A DNA stretch of 64,000 nucleotides from Heterodera schachtii (Eukaryota; Nematoda; Chromadorea; Rhabditida; Heteroderidae). Below, in pieces: positions 33,510-46,463 of the stretch (within the stretch, counting starts at the first letter, position 1; each line of letters starts with the position of its first letter). The notes under the pieces are model-generated. The model saw only the letters and a program-made list of their open reading frames with translations, was not told the DNA's origin and did no database searches. A program made the translations under genes and the position numbers. The stretch covers positions 778,579 to 842,578 of the forward strand of contig SIJG01000039.1 in the NCBI GenBank assembly GCA_023374025.1, written 5' to 3'.

Positions 33510-34534
33510 TTATTTATTTATAAGCTTTTAATGAAAAAAATGCAATTTATAACATTAATTATTATTAGGGATTTCTAAGCCTATTAGGTCATTTTTATGG
33601 CATTTTCCAATTCAACACCACGTTATGTTTAAAGTCAAACATTAATTACTCTTTTTTATAACAGAAGTTTTAAGTCAAGGGTAATCAAAGATTGGGGAAT
33701 TTATCAGCAAATTAAAGGAGAATGCATACTAACATAAAGAATAATTCAATATAAAAAAAAAACATAAAACATTACATTGGATCTAATCTGAATGAATGAA
33801 CATAAAAATAAAAATGACAACAACAAAATATTTAAATGATGAAATAACGCGAAAACATTCGCCATTAAAAATAATAAAATAAAAGGATAAATCACTATTT
33901 ACCCTACGAATTTATATAATGGAATTAGATATGATTATATTAGTATGATTTCCATAACTATCGATAACATATTTTTCAATTAATTATTTATCTGAAATAG
34001 ATATTTTTTTCATATGTTTTAAGATTTTTTCCTTCAAAGCCTTTTAATCAAAAAAATGCAAATTAAGCGAATTGAAAATTTATTAATTTGAGTTTTAATA
34101 TACATTCCTATTAATGATTTAATTTTCATTTATTTTAAAATTAATCAATGTTTCAATATTATTTATTTTCTTTTTTATTGATTTTTTAAATTTTTCTCAT
34201 TTCTTGAATTCACAATCAGATGCCTGTCACCATGTTGAGAAGTTGTATACATTATAAATTTTCTTGCGAAATCATGTGTGGGAGTGAAAAAGGTTCTCCT
34301 GTTTAATGTTCGGCAACATGCTTAAAATTAAAAAATATGATTACATTTTGATAAATAAATATTTTTTATTAGAATTTTCTATTTTTTTCATTTTTTCCAA
34401 ATTAAAAATCATTTTTATTTAGTAAACATATTTATTTGATTTTTATCGGTGAGCCTTTATAAAAAACCCATAAAATGGAAATTTTCAAAAAAAAACTGCC
34501 CATAATTTTTGTCTAAGTCAATAAATTAAAATTC
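33510..34534. other. AT-rich spacer
   Basis: A/T-rich, without coding or repeat structure that I can see. The base skew changes sign in this part of the window. Confidence 0.45.
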
Positions 34535-34822
34535 TTGATATCATTCGATAGCCTTAAGAGTTGTTTATTATCTCACCTAAATTTCAAAAAATTTGGCCAA
34601 GATTTAACAAAGTTATGGCCAAAAATACACATGTGGCCAGGTTTTCAAATATTTTTGGCCATAACTTTTTTGAAACCTAACGAAATTTTTGTTGATATTT
34701 TGCAAGCCTGCAAATATTCAAAAATTACGTTAGATTTCAAAAAAGTTATGGCAAAAAATGTTCAAGAAACTGGCCTCTTGTGTACTTTTTTGGGTCAAAT
34801 ATGCAAAATTCGAAAAATTTGA
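34535..34822. repeat. Repeat with GTTATGGCC words and a hairpin
   Basis: AAAGTTATGGCCAAAAAT at 34609-34626 is inverted at 34651-34668, and a related AAAGTTATGGCAAAAAAT lies near 34742. The same word, GGCCATAACTTTTTTG, is in the foldback MITE at 5893. A 95-codon frame spans this (MISFDSLKSCLLSHLNFKKF...) and may be fortuitous. I read it as dispersed repeat DNA rather than a gene. Confidence 0.45.
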
Positions 34823-34829
34823 ATTTTCG

Positions 34830-37800
34830 ATTTTATTTGAGTTTTTCTAACAAATTCAATTCATCTTAATCTCATTTATAGGAAAAAACTAAAAATTAAT
34901 TTAATCTAAGATTAATTTATCTTGATTTAAATAAATCCTATCTAATCATTTTAGAAAAGCATAAATGAATTTGGCATTATCTTGAAATGGAATAATGAAA
35001 ACAAATATTTTGCAAAAGTATTAATTTATTTGAATATTATTTCAAGCAAAATGAGAGACCTTTGTCACAAAGTTCAGCCCAAATTATCATTAAGTCAACA
35101 CGATTATTTTGTGAAATAGGTTGTGAATTTGCATATGGTTTGAAATCCCGGTCAATTAACCTCAAATTTTTTTTAAATGAAAATGCAACAAATTCAATCC
35201 GACAGATACGCAGGAAAAAATAGGTGCAAAATTTAATGGTTATATATAAAATATAGAAAAATTAAGATCAATTAACAGCTCAATACTTGACTAAATGTCA
35301 TAAAAATTAACATTGAAATATTTTACTTAAACAAAAATGTTGTTTATTAAATGTAGATAGAATTGAAATATAATCATTCGTAAACACAAATTATTTCTTC
35401 ATGTAATTTCTTAAATTTTAATGTCGTTTTACTTTAAAAAATTATTTCAAAAAACTTTTATAATTTTTGACTTATTCATAAATTTTTAAAAATATTTTCT
35501 TATCATACGTTTTAATATTAAATCTCTTTTTTAAAATTGATGTCTCGGTGGATGAAGAATAAAAGAATAATAAAATGTGGAGCTGAGTACAGTAATTGGC
35601 ATACATTTGAATATTGAGTGATAAACACAACAGTTAGTCAAAAAACCATCAATGCACCGACTCGAAGGCTCCCATCCAGTAACCTTAACACATGCTCTCA
35701 AAAAGTAATTAATAAAATAATAAATTAAAAGCAAAAAGGCTCAAGAAAAGGTAATTTGCTAAAATATCATGCTTCTGAAATGTATTTATTGGTAAAATTA
35801 TTAAAATTAATAAAGAAAAATCTAGATTGTTAAACTTCATTTAAATTATTTTATTGTGCAAAGCTCAATTATTATTAATAAAAAAAAATCAACATTGAAG
35901 AAAATAAGTTTACAAAATTTCAAAGTCGAAAACGATGCAAAGGAAAAAAGAACCGGCGTGAAAGGCATAGCATTCATTAATGGACGCAAAATTTGTTTAT
36001 TTCATTTCATCAATTGATATTTTTTAATTTTTACCTGCATTCTGCTCTTAATTTGATTTTATTGATCATTTTCAAACTGGATCTTTTATTTACTTAAAAT
36101 TCAAATAAACTCGATAAATCGTAATAAAGGCAGAGATTTCATTAAGTAACATCCTAATTTTGAGCAACATACTCATATTTGGTTTTTTCTTTTATCAATA
36201 CTTATATTCATAAAAAATAGACAAAACAAATAAAAATAGTAAGTAAAATAATGTTTTTAAGAAAAATTCTCGTTTCTCAGTTGAAAAAAATCGTAAAAAA
36301 TAAACACAAAAATATTTACTTTTAATATTTGTAACTATAAAAATGAGCTAAATATATAAAAAATACGCAAAATTAAAAAAATGTTTAAAATAAATAATCT
36401 ATACTTCATAAGCAATGACGGAATTTAATAAGGAGTAAATGTTAATGAATAGCAAATTTCCCAAATAAACTCTCTATAAAAAGTTAAAATTTTAAAATTA
36501 AATACCAACAATAATTCAAATTATTTCACGGAATCCCATTAAACAAAATTATTATTTTCGATTTAACAGTTAAAATTGAGATATGTCTTAAATTATTATT
36601 TTGAATGAATATAAACCCTTTCAACATTATTTTATTTTTAGCTTTTAGGTATTTAATTGATTTTAAAAAATTGTTTAAAAATATAAATATTTTATTTATT
36701 TAGTTTATTCAATATAATTCCAGATAGTAGATAAGTATTATCATTTTTGATCGTATACATCATGATTAACACTTGAAAATTTATATTATTTCTTAAAAAT
36801 TCAGTCTCTATCAGCATCATAAAGTTTTTAGTATTTAATTTTTCTAGGTCTTTTCTTTGTTCATATTTTGTATTTTATTGTATGATTAAAATTTTGAATA
36901 ATTAGGATATGATTTAATGCTTTAAAAATATCGTGACGAGGAATTGTATCGATTTTAACTTTTTCTTGCTTAGGGTCGCCTGAATACAATAATTTAATAG
37001 ATATTCACTTTAAAATTTTTCATTAGTAAGTTTTAATGTTTATTGAAATAGTGAAAAACTTATTAATTCAACGCCTTTATATTTGATGAATGGAGTAAAT
37101 AATTCTCCTTATCTCAGCGCTGAATAAAAACAAATTGATCAAATAATTCTGATTCTTAAAAGGAAAAAATTGATTCATAAATATACAAATTTATTAAAGA
37201 TTTTGATGAATAATTATGAATATTTATAAAGATTATTTGTTCATTAAATAATTTATGAATTCAGAAATTATTCTTAAAAAGTAATAAATAAAAAATAAAT
37301 AAAATCGTATTTTTTAATTCTTTTAAAAAATGATTGATAAAATACAAAAAAATGAGAATTAATAAAATAATAGTATCAATTTAAAAACCGTACAACAGAT
37401 TCCAATGCATTATAAAAAAAATTTTATTTTGGAAATATTTGTTTTTGAAAAATCACATAGAGAATGCGCAGCGATTCGGTTACGTCATCTGGGTAATTGC
37501 GATGATTTCTATGAATCAAATATTAATATTATATAAATTAATGAATTTAAATATGTTTAATCGTTGAATCTAATAAGCAATAAAAATGACATTTGCCAAA
37601 AATTAAGTTTTTATTTAGAATCAAGCATATCAGAATTAGTAAATTTTGATGATGAAATATTTATTTGAAGAAGCCCCAATGATGAAATTATAATATGGTC
37701 AAATGATTCAATAATTAAACATATGAAAAAATAACCAAGTTGAAAAATCACTCTAGCTTATAAAGGTAGCTAATGAAATTATTATGCGTATTATTAAAGG

Positions 37801-39660
37801 AAAATAAAAGTACGCTTGAAAATTATTTTCGGGTTTAATTTTAATCTAATTATAACAATCTAAATATACAGTAACTAACTGTTAAAATAGTTATCGATAA
37901 AATAATTTTTCTCTTATTGAAGAAAGTTATAATTACTTTTATTTTGAATAAATATTAAGTAAAGTTCTACATGACCGGAAATTTCTCGACAAGGCGGCCC
38001 AATTCTTCTTGCGCCGGAAATTTACGAGAGTGCATCAAAAAAATTAAGTTAAGTAATGACTTATCGTTATAAATAATGAAAATATGAAATAAATTTAAAC
38101 AAAAATTCAGAAACAAATATAAATAATTTATCATTGTTTAACTTTGAAAAAACCCATACCAAGACATATTTATCAATTAAAATATAATTATATTTTAATC
38201 TTAAGGGCAAGTTTCCAAAAGTTAGCCAAATGTATTTAGCCTCTAAATTTTATATAAGGAAAAAATTGGCAAATGTAAATCCTGGAATGCCAATGATGGA
38301 AAAATAAAAAGCATGAATATAATTAAAATGCTGTTTTCCTCAAATTTTGTTATTGTTTGTTTGAATGAGAAAAAATTAATAGAAAATAATGGTCATAAAT
38401 CAATGAAGTTAATTTTAATAATAATGTTTTTTTTATTTAGCAAGAAATAATTTATGTTCACAAGGTCTAATTACTTAAGATGGAGATGAGCGAGAAAATA
38501 AAGAAATAAAATATTTACTGAAAAATAATAAATAACGCGATATTAAATTAACAATTCATAATATCTCTATTAATATCTAATGAATAAATCAATTAATTAT
38601 ATAATTCAATGCACGCCCCATTCATATTATTTTCTAAAAAATTTTGACTTATCTAAATTTTCAAATAATTTAAATATTTCAAATCTTTTCAAAAAACCTA
38701 ATAATTTAATATAAAATATATACCAAAAGAAAAATCATTTGAAGAATAAAAATAATTTATAATAAATGAATTTATTTTCTATAATTTATCTGTTTTAAAG
38801 CTTAACTTTAACAAATAAATTTTAATGCATCTCTTTTTTACAAAAAATTTTGCGCAATATCATTAAGGACCTTCATGCGGCGGCTGAATAAGCATTATCG
38901 TACAAATATTTTATGACTGATTAACGCAAGATAAGATGAGTTTTGAAAAAACAGCATATTTTTTTTTTTTTATTATTATAAAAATTATAAATTTTATATT
39001 GGTTAACTAATTCTGATCGCACAATTATTATTAAAAAAGAATAAATTTATAGAAATTTAAGTGAATTATAATATTTAATTTATCAATTTTATAATCAGAA
39101 ATCGTCCTAAATATTAAGTATTTTTTATTTACAATGAATAATATGCAAATGAATAAACAACTATAATATTTACATATATATTTCAACATAATATGTTAAA
39201 GTTTCTATATTAAATTATTTATTTTAATTATAATACCTATTAAAACACTTAAAAACACTTAAAAATACGGTAAATTAAATCTGTTAAAATATATTTTCTT
39301 AATTTTTCAATTTGTGTTCTTCAATTTATGAAATGTGACAAAAGATATCTGAAGGAGTTTGAAAAATAAAAACGATAAAGGTAATCATAAAAAGAATTCA
39401 TAAGAAAAATAATTTCAATTGAAATAAATCTAAAATAAAAATGATCAAATTTTGCAATATAGATTTTGCCCAAAATAACTTTATTTGAGCGATTAGAACT
39501 AATGATATTTTATAATTCTTGATAAAAAAATGCTATTAATTTATTTGAATAATTTAATTTTGGTTTGATTTAATTGAATTTGAATCATTTGATAAACGTG
39601 AAAAATTAAGCCTTCCCACAGGTGATTAAAAGTGAATAGAATTGAAATTTAATAGATTTA
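34830..39660. other. A-rich desert
   Basis: A/T-rich with A in excess on the plus strand, opposite to both flanks. It contains one coding-like micro-ORF (37967-38035, minus) and a possible microexon at 37461-37490, between CACATAG and GGTAATT. A degenerate tRNA-like TTCGAGTC word lies near 35668 on the minus strand. Confidence 0.5.
37967..38035 (-). CDS. Coding-like micro-ORF
   Basis: ATG to TAG on the minus strand gives 22 residues, MHSRKFPAQEELGRLVEKFP then VM, with a KFP word at each end. Its GC content is about twice that of its flanks. A plus-strand frame through the same bases is also open. It could be an exon of a gene running leftward, in line with the local base skew. No splice signals are decisive. 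Confidence 0.2.
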   Translation of the reverse strand: MHSRKFPAQEELGRLVEKFPVM

Positions 39661-41840
39661 GATTTAAAAAAATGATTGATTTTACATATTTCGGACATTT
39701 TTTTTATAAACTATTCACAACTAAATTAGTTTTTATTTTTAAATTATTGAACCTTAAATTTGTTTATTGAGTTATTGCGCTTCTGCAATTTTATATCTAT
39801 GTACATAGGATTTTTTATTTTATTGCAAGTGTATTAAGTATTATTTAGATTTACTTTTTTCAAGTGCACAAATTTTCTTGTTCCTTACCATAATAAAATA
39901 AAAACGATGCGCGTAAAGTTTTTGTAACAAATTTAAATTAATAAATTAATTGTTCTGTATACGATTTTGTTTTAAATATTATTTTTTCCTTAAATTTTAA
40001 ATTTCCGCTCATCACATTTTGCTTAATTTTTCTCTGGCATAATTCCACGTTACTTAAAGAATCTGGATTAACGTTTAAATAATTTGTTGGCACGACGTTG
40101 CGAAAGTTTTATTTAATTATATTCACCATAACATTATCTATTTTCCGAATATTAATTACAATTATTAAATAATAATTCTCAAATTTTTTAAATCTTTTAA
40201 ACATGCCAATTTAAATTAATTAATGCAATTGTAATATTTTTTATTGTTTTTGTTATATTGTTGGGAATGGTATTGAAAATTTTATTAGTATTTTACTATT
40301 TTATCCTTACTTGCATAATTTATTCTTTTATATGTTCCGATAAATATTCATTTGTGCGAGTTGTTTATTTATATATTAAATGATTTACCTGAATATAAAT
40401 TAAATTGCTAATAATATTATTTACCTGAATATAAATTAAATTGCTAATAATATTAATAGATGAATTAATGATTTTTAATTTCTTCAAATTATATATCTTC
40501 TTTATTCTCCTTCTGCATTCTTATTCCTTTCATGACAGCGGCAGCGCCTTTTATGCTATTTTTAATTTTAACGATTTAATTAACTTTCATACTTTAATCA
40601 TAAATAGGTTCTTTAGTAGCTAATTTTTGAAATCATAAATATTTAAATAATATTTTTTTGTCCTCTTAGCAACAATTTATTTAAAACAAATATTTATATG
40701 TAAAAAACAAATATTTTACTGCTTTATATATTTTAAATTAAAAAATGTTGTATTAAGGATTTATTATTGAAGCGCAGTTATAATCTATGTTTTTCGAGGT
40801 AAAATTTTTATTTACGCTTTTACCATGCATTTATGCCATATTCGAAATAAATTTGCGATTAAAAGTGATTTATTTGAAACGACGAGTTTTGATTGTATGA
40901 AAAGATTTTGTAGCAAGTTTTGTCTTTTTTGTTTTAAAATTCTTTGCCTAATCGAATGTTGGTATTTTAAATAATTGTATCATTTTTCTTGCCAGAGAAG
41001 TCATTTTATTATTAAAATATAATAATGTTATTAAAATTATATTCAAAATGATCCGTTTTTATTGCTTTATACATAAATATGCACAATTCTTATTAAATTA
41101 GCATTTAATCAAAAAATTTTGCTTTTATTATTTGCTTTGGTATTCAAAGAAGAATTGTTTTTGCCTAAAATTAAATTTTGTTTGATTTAAATAATAATAA
41201 ATGGTATATTTTAATTTTTTTTAATATACTTTATAAGCTTTGTTGATTTGCTACATCTGATTTTCTTGATGAGCTGGGCATCTCCCGACAAATTTGTTTA
41301 GCTTTAGTAAATTTTGAACTAATTTTTTCATATAACTATTATTTATAACATATAGTTGAGTTATAAATTTTTGTATTTATCTTAACATACATATTTGCTT
41401 GTATTAAATTTTGTGATGATTTATTTCACCTGATTGCATTAATTCTTTTATTTTAATACAGTTTTATTTATTTCCTTAAGTTTCTTAATTTTTGGGGATT
41501 AATGTTCAAATAATTATTTTTTAATTCTAATAAGCTGACTTAATTAATCAATATTTGATATTTTCTTCTATTATTTTATTAAATTTTCTAAAAAATTTAT
41601 TTGTATGTGGAAAATTAGTTTAATATATAATATGAGAAATTGTATTATTTCATTGCAATATGTATTTACTTAAAAGGAGAAACAAAACTATATTTAAAAA
41701 CTTATCTCTATATTTTGAAATTGAATGATTTATAAAGTATTATGAATTAAGGAAAACATAAATTATTTTTAAAATTAATAATATTAAACAATTCTGTACT
41801 TATCACATTAAATTGTTAATAATATTTATTTAATGCAATC
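39661..41840. other. T-rich desert
   Basis: T-rich again from about 39.7 kb. Apart from the 36-bp duplication at 40383 nothing stands out. Confidence 0.5.
40383..40454. repeat. Perfect 36-bp tandem duplication
   Basis: ATTTACCTGAATATAAATTA plus 16 further bases is present twice without a mismatch, back to back. It looks like a recent local duplication. Confidence 0.95.
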
Positions 41841-41850
41841 ATAGTCAGAC

Positions 41851-41931
41851 ATGACAAGCGGCACGTTGGTGCGACTTGGTCGCTGGTCAGGATTGGCATC
41901 TCTTGATAACGATGTCAATGTCAACATTTAA
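41851..41931 (+). CDS. Coding-like micro-ORF
   Basis: ATG to TAA gives 26 residues, MTSGTLVRLGRWSGLASLDN then DVNVNI, in a GC-rich island in T-rich DNA. An acceptor-like ATCATAG lies directly upstream, so it could be a last exon of a plus-strand gene. Unidentified. Confidence 0.22.
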   Translation: MTSGTLVRLGRWSGLASLDNDVNVNI

Positions 41932-42492
41932 TTTAAAGAAATAATCAATAACGTCTGCTTTATTTATTTAATTTTAATTAACCTACCAATTAATTGAAAA
42001 GTTATTTAAAATTTTTTGATACCATTTTCACATTTTAATTAATAAAATCAACCAACCAATATATTTTTTAAGAATTTTTATTAATATTTTTACTTTCAAG
42101 TAATATACTTTTTTAGGTCACATTTTTTTCTTTTATATTTAAGTAAGCAATTCCTAAATATTTATTCCAACGCTTTCTAACTTTTTTTACAAGCATTTTT
42201 ATACATATTTCAAAAGCAAATTTAATTTATTTAAATTAGATGAAAATTATCATTTGGACGTTAAGGTACCAGAATTTAAACCTGAATGAAAATAATTATT
42301 CGAATGAGTTTTATTTAAGATGTGTATCAATTTTTGTAATTTGGCATTTTTTGATAAATTTCAATAATATTTATATTTTAATTTCTTGAAAACTATTATA
42401 ATGTTTTATTTGATAGAATATTTTTAAATCATAGTTATTTGTTATAAAAGAGTTATTTGATTATATTTACATGTAAGTACTGGATCCTGTAG

Positions 42493-42589
42493 TCTGTATC
42501 ACTTGTGGCGCTAAATTCAAATTTGGATTTTCACTTCACAACTCGGTTAAATTTTGGGCGGTTGGGGAGGTAAACAACGCGCGCCGTGG
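42493..42589 (+). CDS. Candidate internal exon with zinc-finger-like start
   Basis: An open 97-nt stretch lies between an acceptor-like CTGTAG and a near-consensus donor (GTGG then GTAAGTGTG). It encodes CITCGAKFKFGFSLHNSVKF, then WAVGEVNNARR. The CxxCGxxF opening followed by a His resembles the first half of a C2H2-type zinc finger, though the Cys-His spacing is shorter than usual. Its GC content is near 50% against roughly 20% around it, and the local T excess agrees with plus-strand transcription. No partner exon was found nearby. Confidence 0.4.
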
Positions 42590-44265
42590 GTAAGTGTGAT
42601 TTGCCGGCAGTTCAAGTGTTATTTAATACCTTAAAATCTTATTATTATTATTCTTATTAGAAATATTTGTCTTTTTAATAAATATAATTATTTTTAATTA
42701 AGATTTTAACCAAAAACCATTTCATCATTAGAATAAATTATTTTTGCATTTTACATAATTTATGGATGACTAATTATTTTATATTTAAATCTAATTCTTA
42801 GTTCTGTATATTTTATTAATTAAATGCAACCTTTATTGTAAATTAAGTATTTTGTAGTACCAAAATTCAAAATTTATTTTTGTTTTCTTTATATCATTTT
42901 TTAAATTTTTACGTTAACTTTAGAATTCAAAACACTCAATAGATTTGTGAGAACTTAAATCTTCACAATCTTATTGTTTATTTTAATTTTAGAATTTTTA
43001 ATTTCATATTAAAAGAGAAATATGAATTTTTTGAATTTTTATTTTAATTATAAAATTTTTTCCATGCGTTATGTGAAGAATTTTCCTCCATGTATTAGTT
43101 AGGGAATTTTATTTAAATTCTTAGGTTAAATTTTAATTAATAAAATTTTGTTAATTGCATTTTTAAGATTTATATTTTTATTATTTTTAAAATATTGAAA
43201 TAAGCAGGGTTAAATGAAATAAATGATTGTTTACTTAATCAGTTGATTCGAATTAGTTTGATTGTTATAAGTTAAAAAGGTTATAAAAAATATTAACTTT
43301 TCCGTTAAAGAAATTTATTTATTTATTTTTTATTGAACATATAATTTAAAACCATAAAATGAACAGTTGAGTTGGTAAATCTAATTATATTTTTAAAGCA
43401 AATTTTCATTTTTATGTTTTCATTTATTTTTTAAATTTATTATCAATTGATTCTGTAGATTTTTTGGTCGGTAATTTTAGCATTAAGTATTTGTTTCCAT
43501 AATTGTAATACATTTATATTTTGCCTTATTTCATAAAATTAAGGTAAATATTTTCAATATATAGAAGTTACAGAAAGTTTCTTACAATCTTGAAAATAAA
43601 TTATTATTATATTCATACAGAAGTTATTAAATAAAATTTGTTTTTCAAGTGTTTCATTTTAATTGTGTTATTTATTTATATGGAACCAATGGAAAACCCT
43701 TCATACTGCAAATTTAATTGTTTAGTTTTAAATTCATCATTTTTTCGTAAAATGAATAATTTATTTATCTTTTATTGGCTAGTAGTAATACCATTGTTAA
43801 ATGTTAAAACATTATTATCATTTAAGAATTAATTTATTTTTTGAAAGAATTAATAAAGCATTTTAATTCTTATTTAACATGAAAATTGTATCAGCAAATT
43901 TCTTTCAGAATTTGCAGTCATTGATAGATTTTAAATTTCATGTAGTTTTATTGAACATGCTTGGTCAATTTTATCGTTTATTGACTGCATGCATATATAC
44001 CATACACGATTCAACCTCCTATTTCTCAATTATTGGATTATTTTTAGATCACATAGAGTTAATTTTTTCAATGTTAAAAGTAAATTAATTGGATTCAAAT
44101 ATTTCTTTTTCGCTTTTGTATCATTTTTAAAAATTATGATAACATAATAAAAATGTCAGATCCAGAATCTTTTATGGTATCAAGCTTTTTCAAGTGTTTT
44201 AGGATAAATGTTTTTTCGAGTTTTACATTGTAAAATCCAGCGCATTCAACATATAAACATGAGGT
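42590..44265. other. T-rich desert
   Basis: No gene supported. Two open frames (43638-43832 and 43879-44088) have some non-filler residues but no recognisable motif. I regard them as unproven. Confidence 0.45.
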
Positions 44266-44357
44266 GACTCGGTGGCCCACGAGTCATAACGGCGGACGGT
44301 TCGTCGTCCATTGGTTCGGTCCGACCATCGGACAGTCGCAGCTCGCTGAGCTGCGAC
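44266..44357. ncRNA. Cluster of four GC-rich hairpins, structured RNA or element core
   Basis: Within 92 nt are four consecutive perfect stems: GACTCG/CGAGTC (44266-44285), GGACG/CGTCC (44294-44309), GTCCGA/TCGGAC with a 3-nt loop (44319-44333), and a 10-bp stem GTCGCAGCTC/GAGCTGCGAC with a GCT loop (44335-44357). This is a GC-rich block in A/T-rich DNA. It has no long open frame and does not match a tRNA. It could be a structured RNA, or the core of a hairpin-rich mobile element. The strand is unknown. Confidence 0.35.
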
Positions 44358-45114
44358 ATAAAAACAGCCTGAATGTTTCAGCACTGAATATTATATCATA
44401 AAGTTGTTTTATTTTCTAGAGGAACTGTTTACTTATTTTATGCACATTATGTCAAATAATGGTTTAATTTTCATATAGCATATAAAAATTTGTTTATTGT
44501 TTTTATTAAAATAATAATTACAAAAAATTTATTTTGGTTAAATATAATTTTCATTATAATATTTATATTTAAGACTTGCAAATATGAATTTAAAATTTAT
44601 CAACTTTTGGTCATTTTTTCGATGAAAATTTTCCAGAGATAATATTACATTTGTCATCAGCATCAGACGTGTATTTACTTTTTGGGAACATTTGATATGA
44701 AAATCATGTCCTAATACTCTTTTTCAAACAATTCTTTTTCCACTTTTCGCAATTGTTAATACGTTAATTGAAATAACGAATAATTTTTTTCTTTGTTTTT
44801 TCTGGTAGTCATTATTATTTTAGTCAATAATAAATATTAATTTAAAGTTTATATTAATCGTATTACGAATTAGCATAATTTAAAACTATTTCTAATTGAA
44901 TTAAGAAATAAGAATATTTTTGACAAATTAAAACTGGATTGATATTGCCAAGTCCGCACTATTAAATTGGAAAAGCCATTCAGTTTCAAAAATATCTTAA
45001 TTACAAATTACTTTTTTTATCTTATATATTTGAAGAAATTAAAAAGCAATTATTTATTTATTTTCTTTAAATACATAAGCAAATTATTTCGTTATTTTAA
45101 AGTCTGGAATAATT
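44358..45114. other. AT-rich spacer
   Basis: T-rich DNA. A frame starting at 44967 runs into the CT microsatellite and is not a credible gene. Confidence 0.5.
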
Positions 45115-45412
45115 TCGCACGCTTTCTCTCTCTTTCTCTCCCTCGTTTTTTTTCACTCGCTCCCTCTCTTTGTCTCTCACTCTCTCTTTGTTCTTCTCTT
45201 TCTCTCTCTCTTTCTTTGTCCGTCTCCAACTCTTTGTCTCTCTCTCTCTCTCAGCCTCTCCTTGTCTCTCTCCTCTCCTTCTATTTTTCTATCTCTCTTT
45301 CTCTCTCTCTCTCTCTTTATCTGTCTGTTTTTAGCTTTCTTTCTTTATCTCTCTCTCTCTCTTTCTCACCCTCTCTTTGTCTCTCTCTTTCTTTCTCTTT
45401 GTCTCTCGCAAA
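45115..45412. repeat. CT-rich microsatellite
   Basis: About 300 bp of (CT)n interspersed with TTT and GTCT words, pyrimidine on the plus strand like the 19-kb tract, followed by an A-rich AAAAAGTC-type stretch to about 45490. Confidence 0.93.
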
Positions 45413-45655
45413 AAATCATGAAAAAAGTCGCAAAAACTCAAAAAAATCCCAAAAAGTGTAAAAAAGTCAAAAAAAGGTTACAAAAATGCATGTTAGAAGA
45501 TTCAAACGGAGTTTGAACACATTTTAAGTCATTTTAATGCCATTTAGAGTCAGCAAAAAAAAGTCATTTGACTTAAATTATTATTATCATTTAAATTTAG
45601 CGGAAAAATTTTCATTCAAATATGTAGTCGGCTGATCAATTCGGTTAGCCGACTT

Positions 45656-45815
45656 TTGCGCCGCGGACATTTGCGCCGCACCATTTGCGCCGCGACACTT
45701 GCGCCGCTCAGCAAAAAAGACAATTGCGCCGCGGACATTTGCGCCGTGCCATTTGCGCCGCGACACTTGCGCCGCCTAACAAAAACGACATTTGCGCCGC
45801 GAAATTTGCGCCGCT
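45656..45815 (+). repeat. 68-bp higher-order repeat of TTGCGCCGC units
   Basis: TTGCGCCGC recurs about every 13-16 bp. Blocks of four plus a CAAAAA spacer repeat with a 68-bp period (starts at 45656, 45724, 45792), about 2.4 copies. An inverted cluster of the same unit lies at 46359-46449. Confidence 0.9.
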
Positions 45816-46358
45816 CATCAAAAATTTTATAAGATTAATCCAACAATTTTTCTAAATTAGAATCGATTGATATTCAATCAAAAATCGCGAAATAGAGGCG
45901 AAGAATTAAAACCTGTGCTTTTTTCAAAATTAAAATCGATGTAAATAACTTTTTAACAATTTTAATGACAAAAAATAAAACATAAATTTCATCTTTTTTG
46001 AATAAAAAGCAAAAAGCAAAATTGAATTAAAAGCCGCTGAAAAAAATAACTAAAACTCTAAAAATTCCCCCTCCCTACTCATCAATTCCAACTATTTTTT
46101 GAGCTGTGGGCGGTCAAGAATCCGTGAGTAGGACTAATTCAAACAGTGTCAGTCTGTTTTAGTTGTTATGTTTCTTCATTTTTCATATCTTTGATAAACC
46201 TAATCAATGTTAAGATTTTTAATGATTAAAATTTAAAAAATTTAATGTCTATCTTTAAGACAAGTAATTTTTTGAAATTTTTCAATTCATTATTTTTGTT
46301 GTTGGTTTTTAGTGTAAATCTTTAGTAAAAAATTGAAATGAAAATATTATTTTTGACT

Positions 46359-46449
46359 GCGCGGCGCAAATGTCCATTTTTGCTAGGCGGCGCAAATGTC
46401 GCGGCGCAAATATCCGCGGCGCAACTAATGGCGCGGCGCAAATGTCGCA
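46359..46449 (-). repeat. Inverted GCGGCGCAAATGTC repeats at the right end
   Basis: Five copies of GCGGCGCAAATGTC-like units, the inverse of the left cluster, forming the right subterminal region of the 45644-46454 element. Confidence 0.9.
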
Positions 46450-46463
46450 TCACCATCAATTCG

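Larger units (their letters stand above)
45644..46454. mobile_element. Mutator-type TIR element with repeat-filled ends
   Basis: The left end GGTTAGCCGACTTTTGCGCC matches the inverted right end GGTGATGCGACATTTGCGCC. Directly outside both ends is the 9-bp word ATCAATTCG (45635-45643 and 46455-46463), a perfect target duplication of the length made by Mutator-like elements. Both ends continue as runs of TTGCGCCGC units in opposite orientation. The 811-bp element has no transposase, so it is non-autonomous. Confidence 0.85.

Noticed and set aside
34535..34822. 95-codon frame
   Set aside because: Overlaps repeated GTTATGGCC words and a hairpin; no recognisable domain.
35640..35710. tRNA-like sequence with TTCGAGTC on the minus strand
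   Set aside because: The A box is missing at proper spacing and the T arm and other stems do not pair.
44967..45516. 164- and 84-codon frames over the CT microsatellite
   Set aside because: Simple-repeat translation plus A/T filler.
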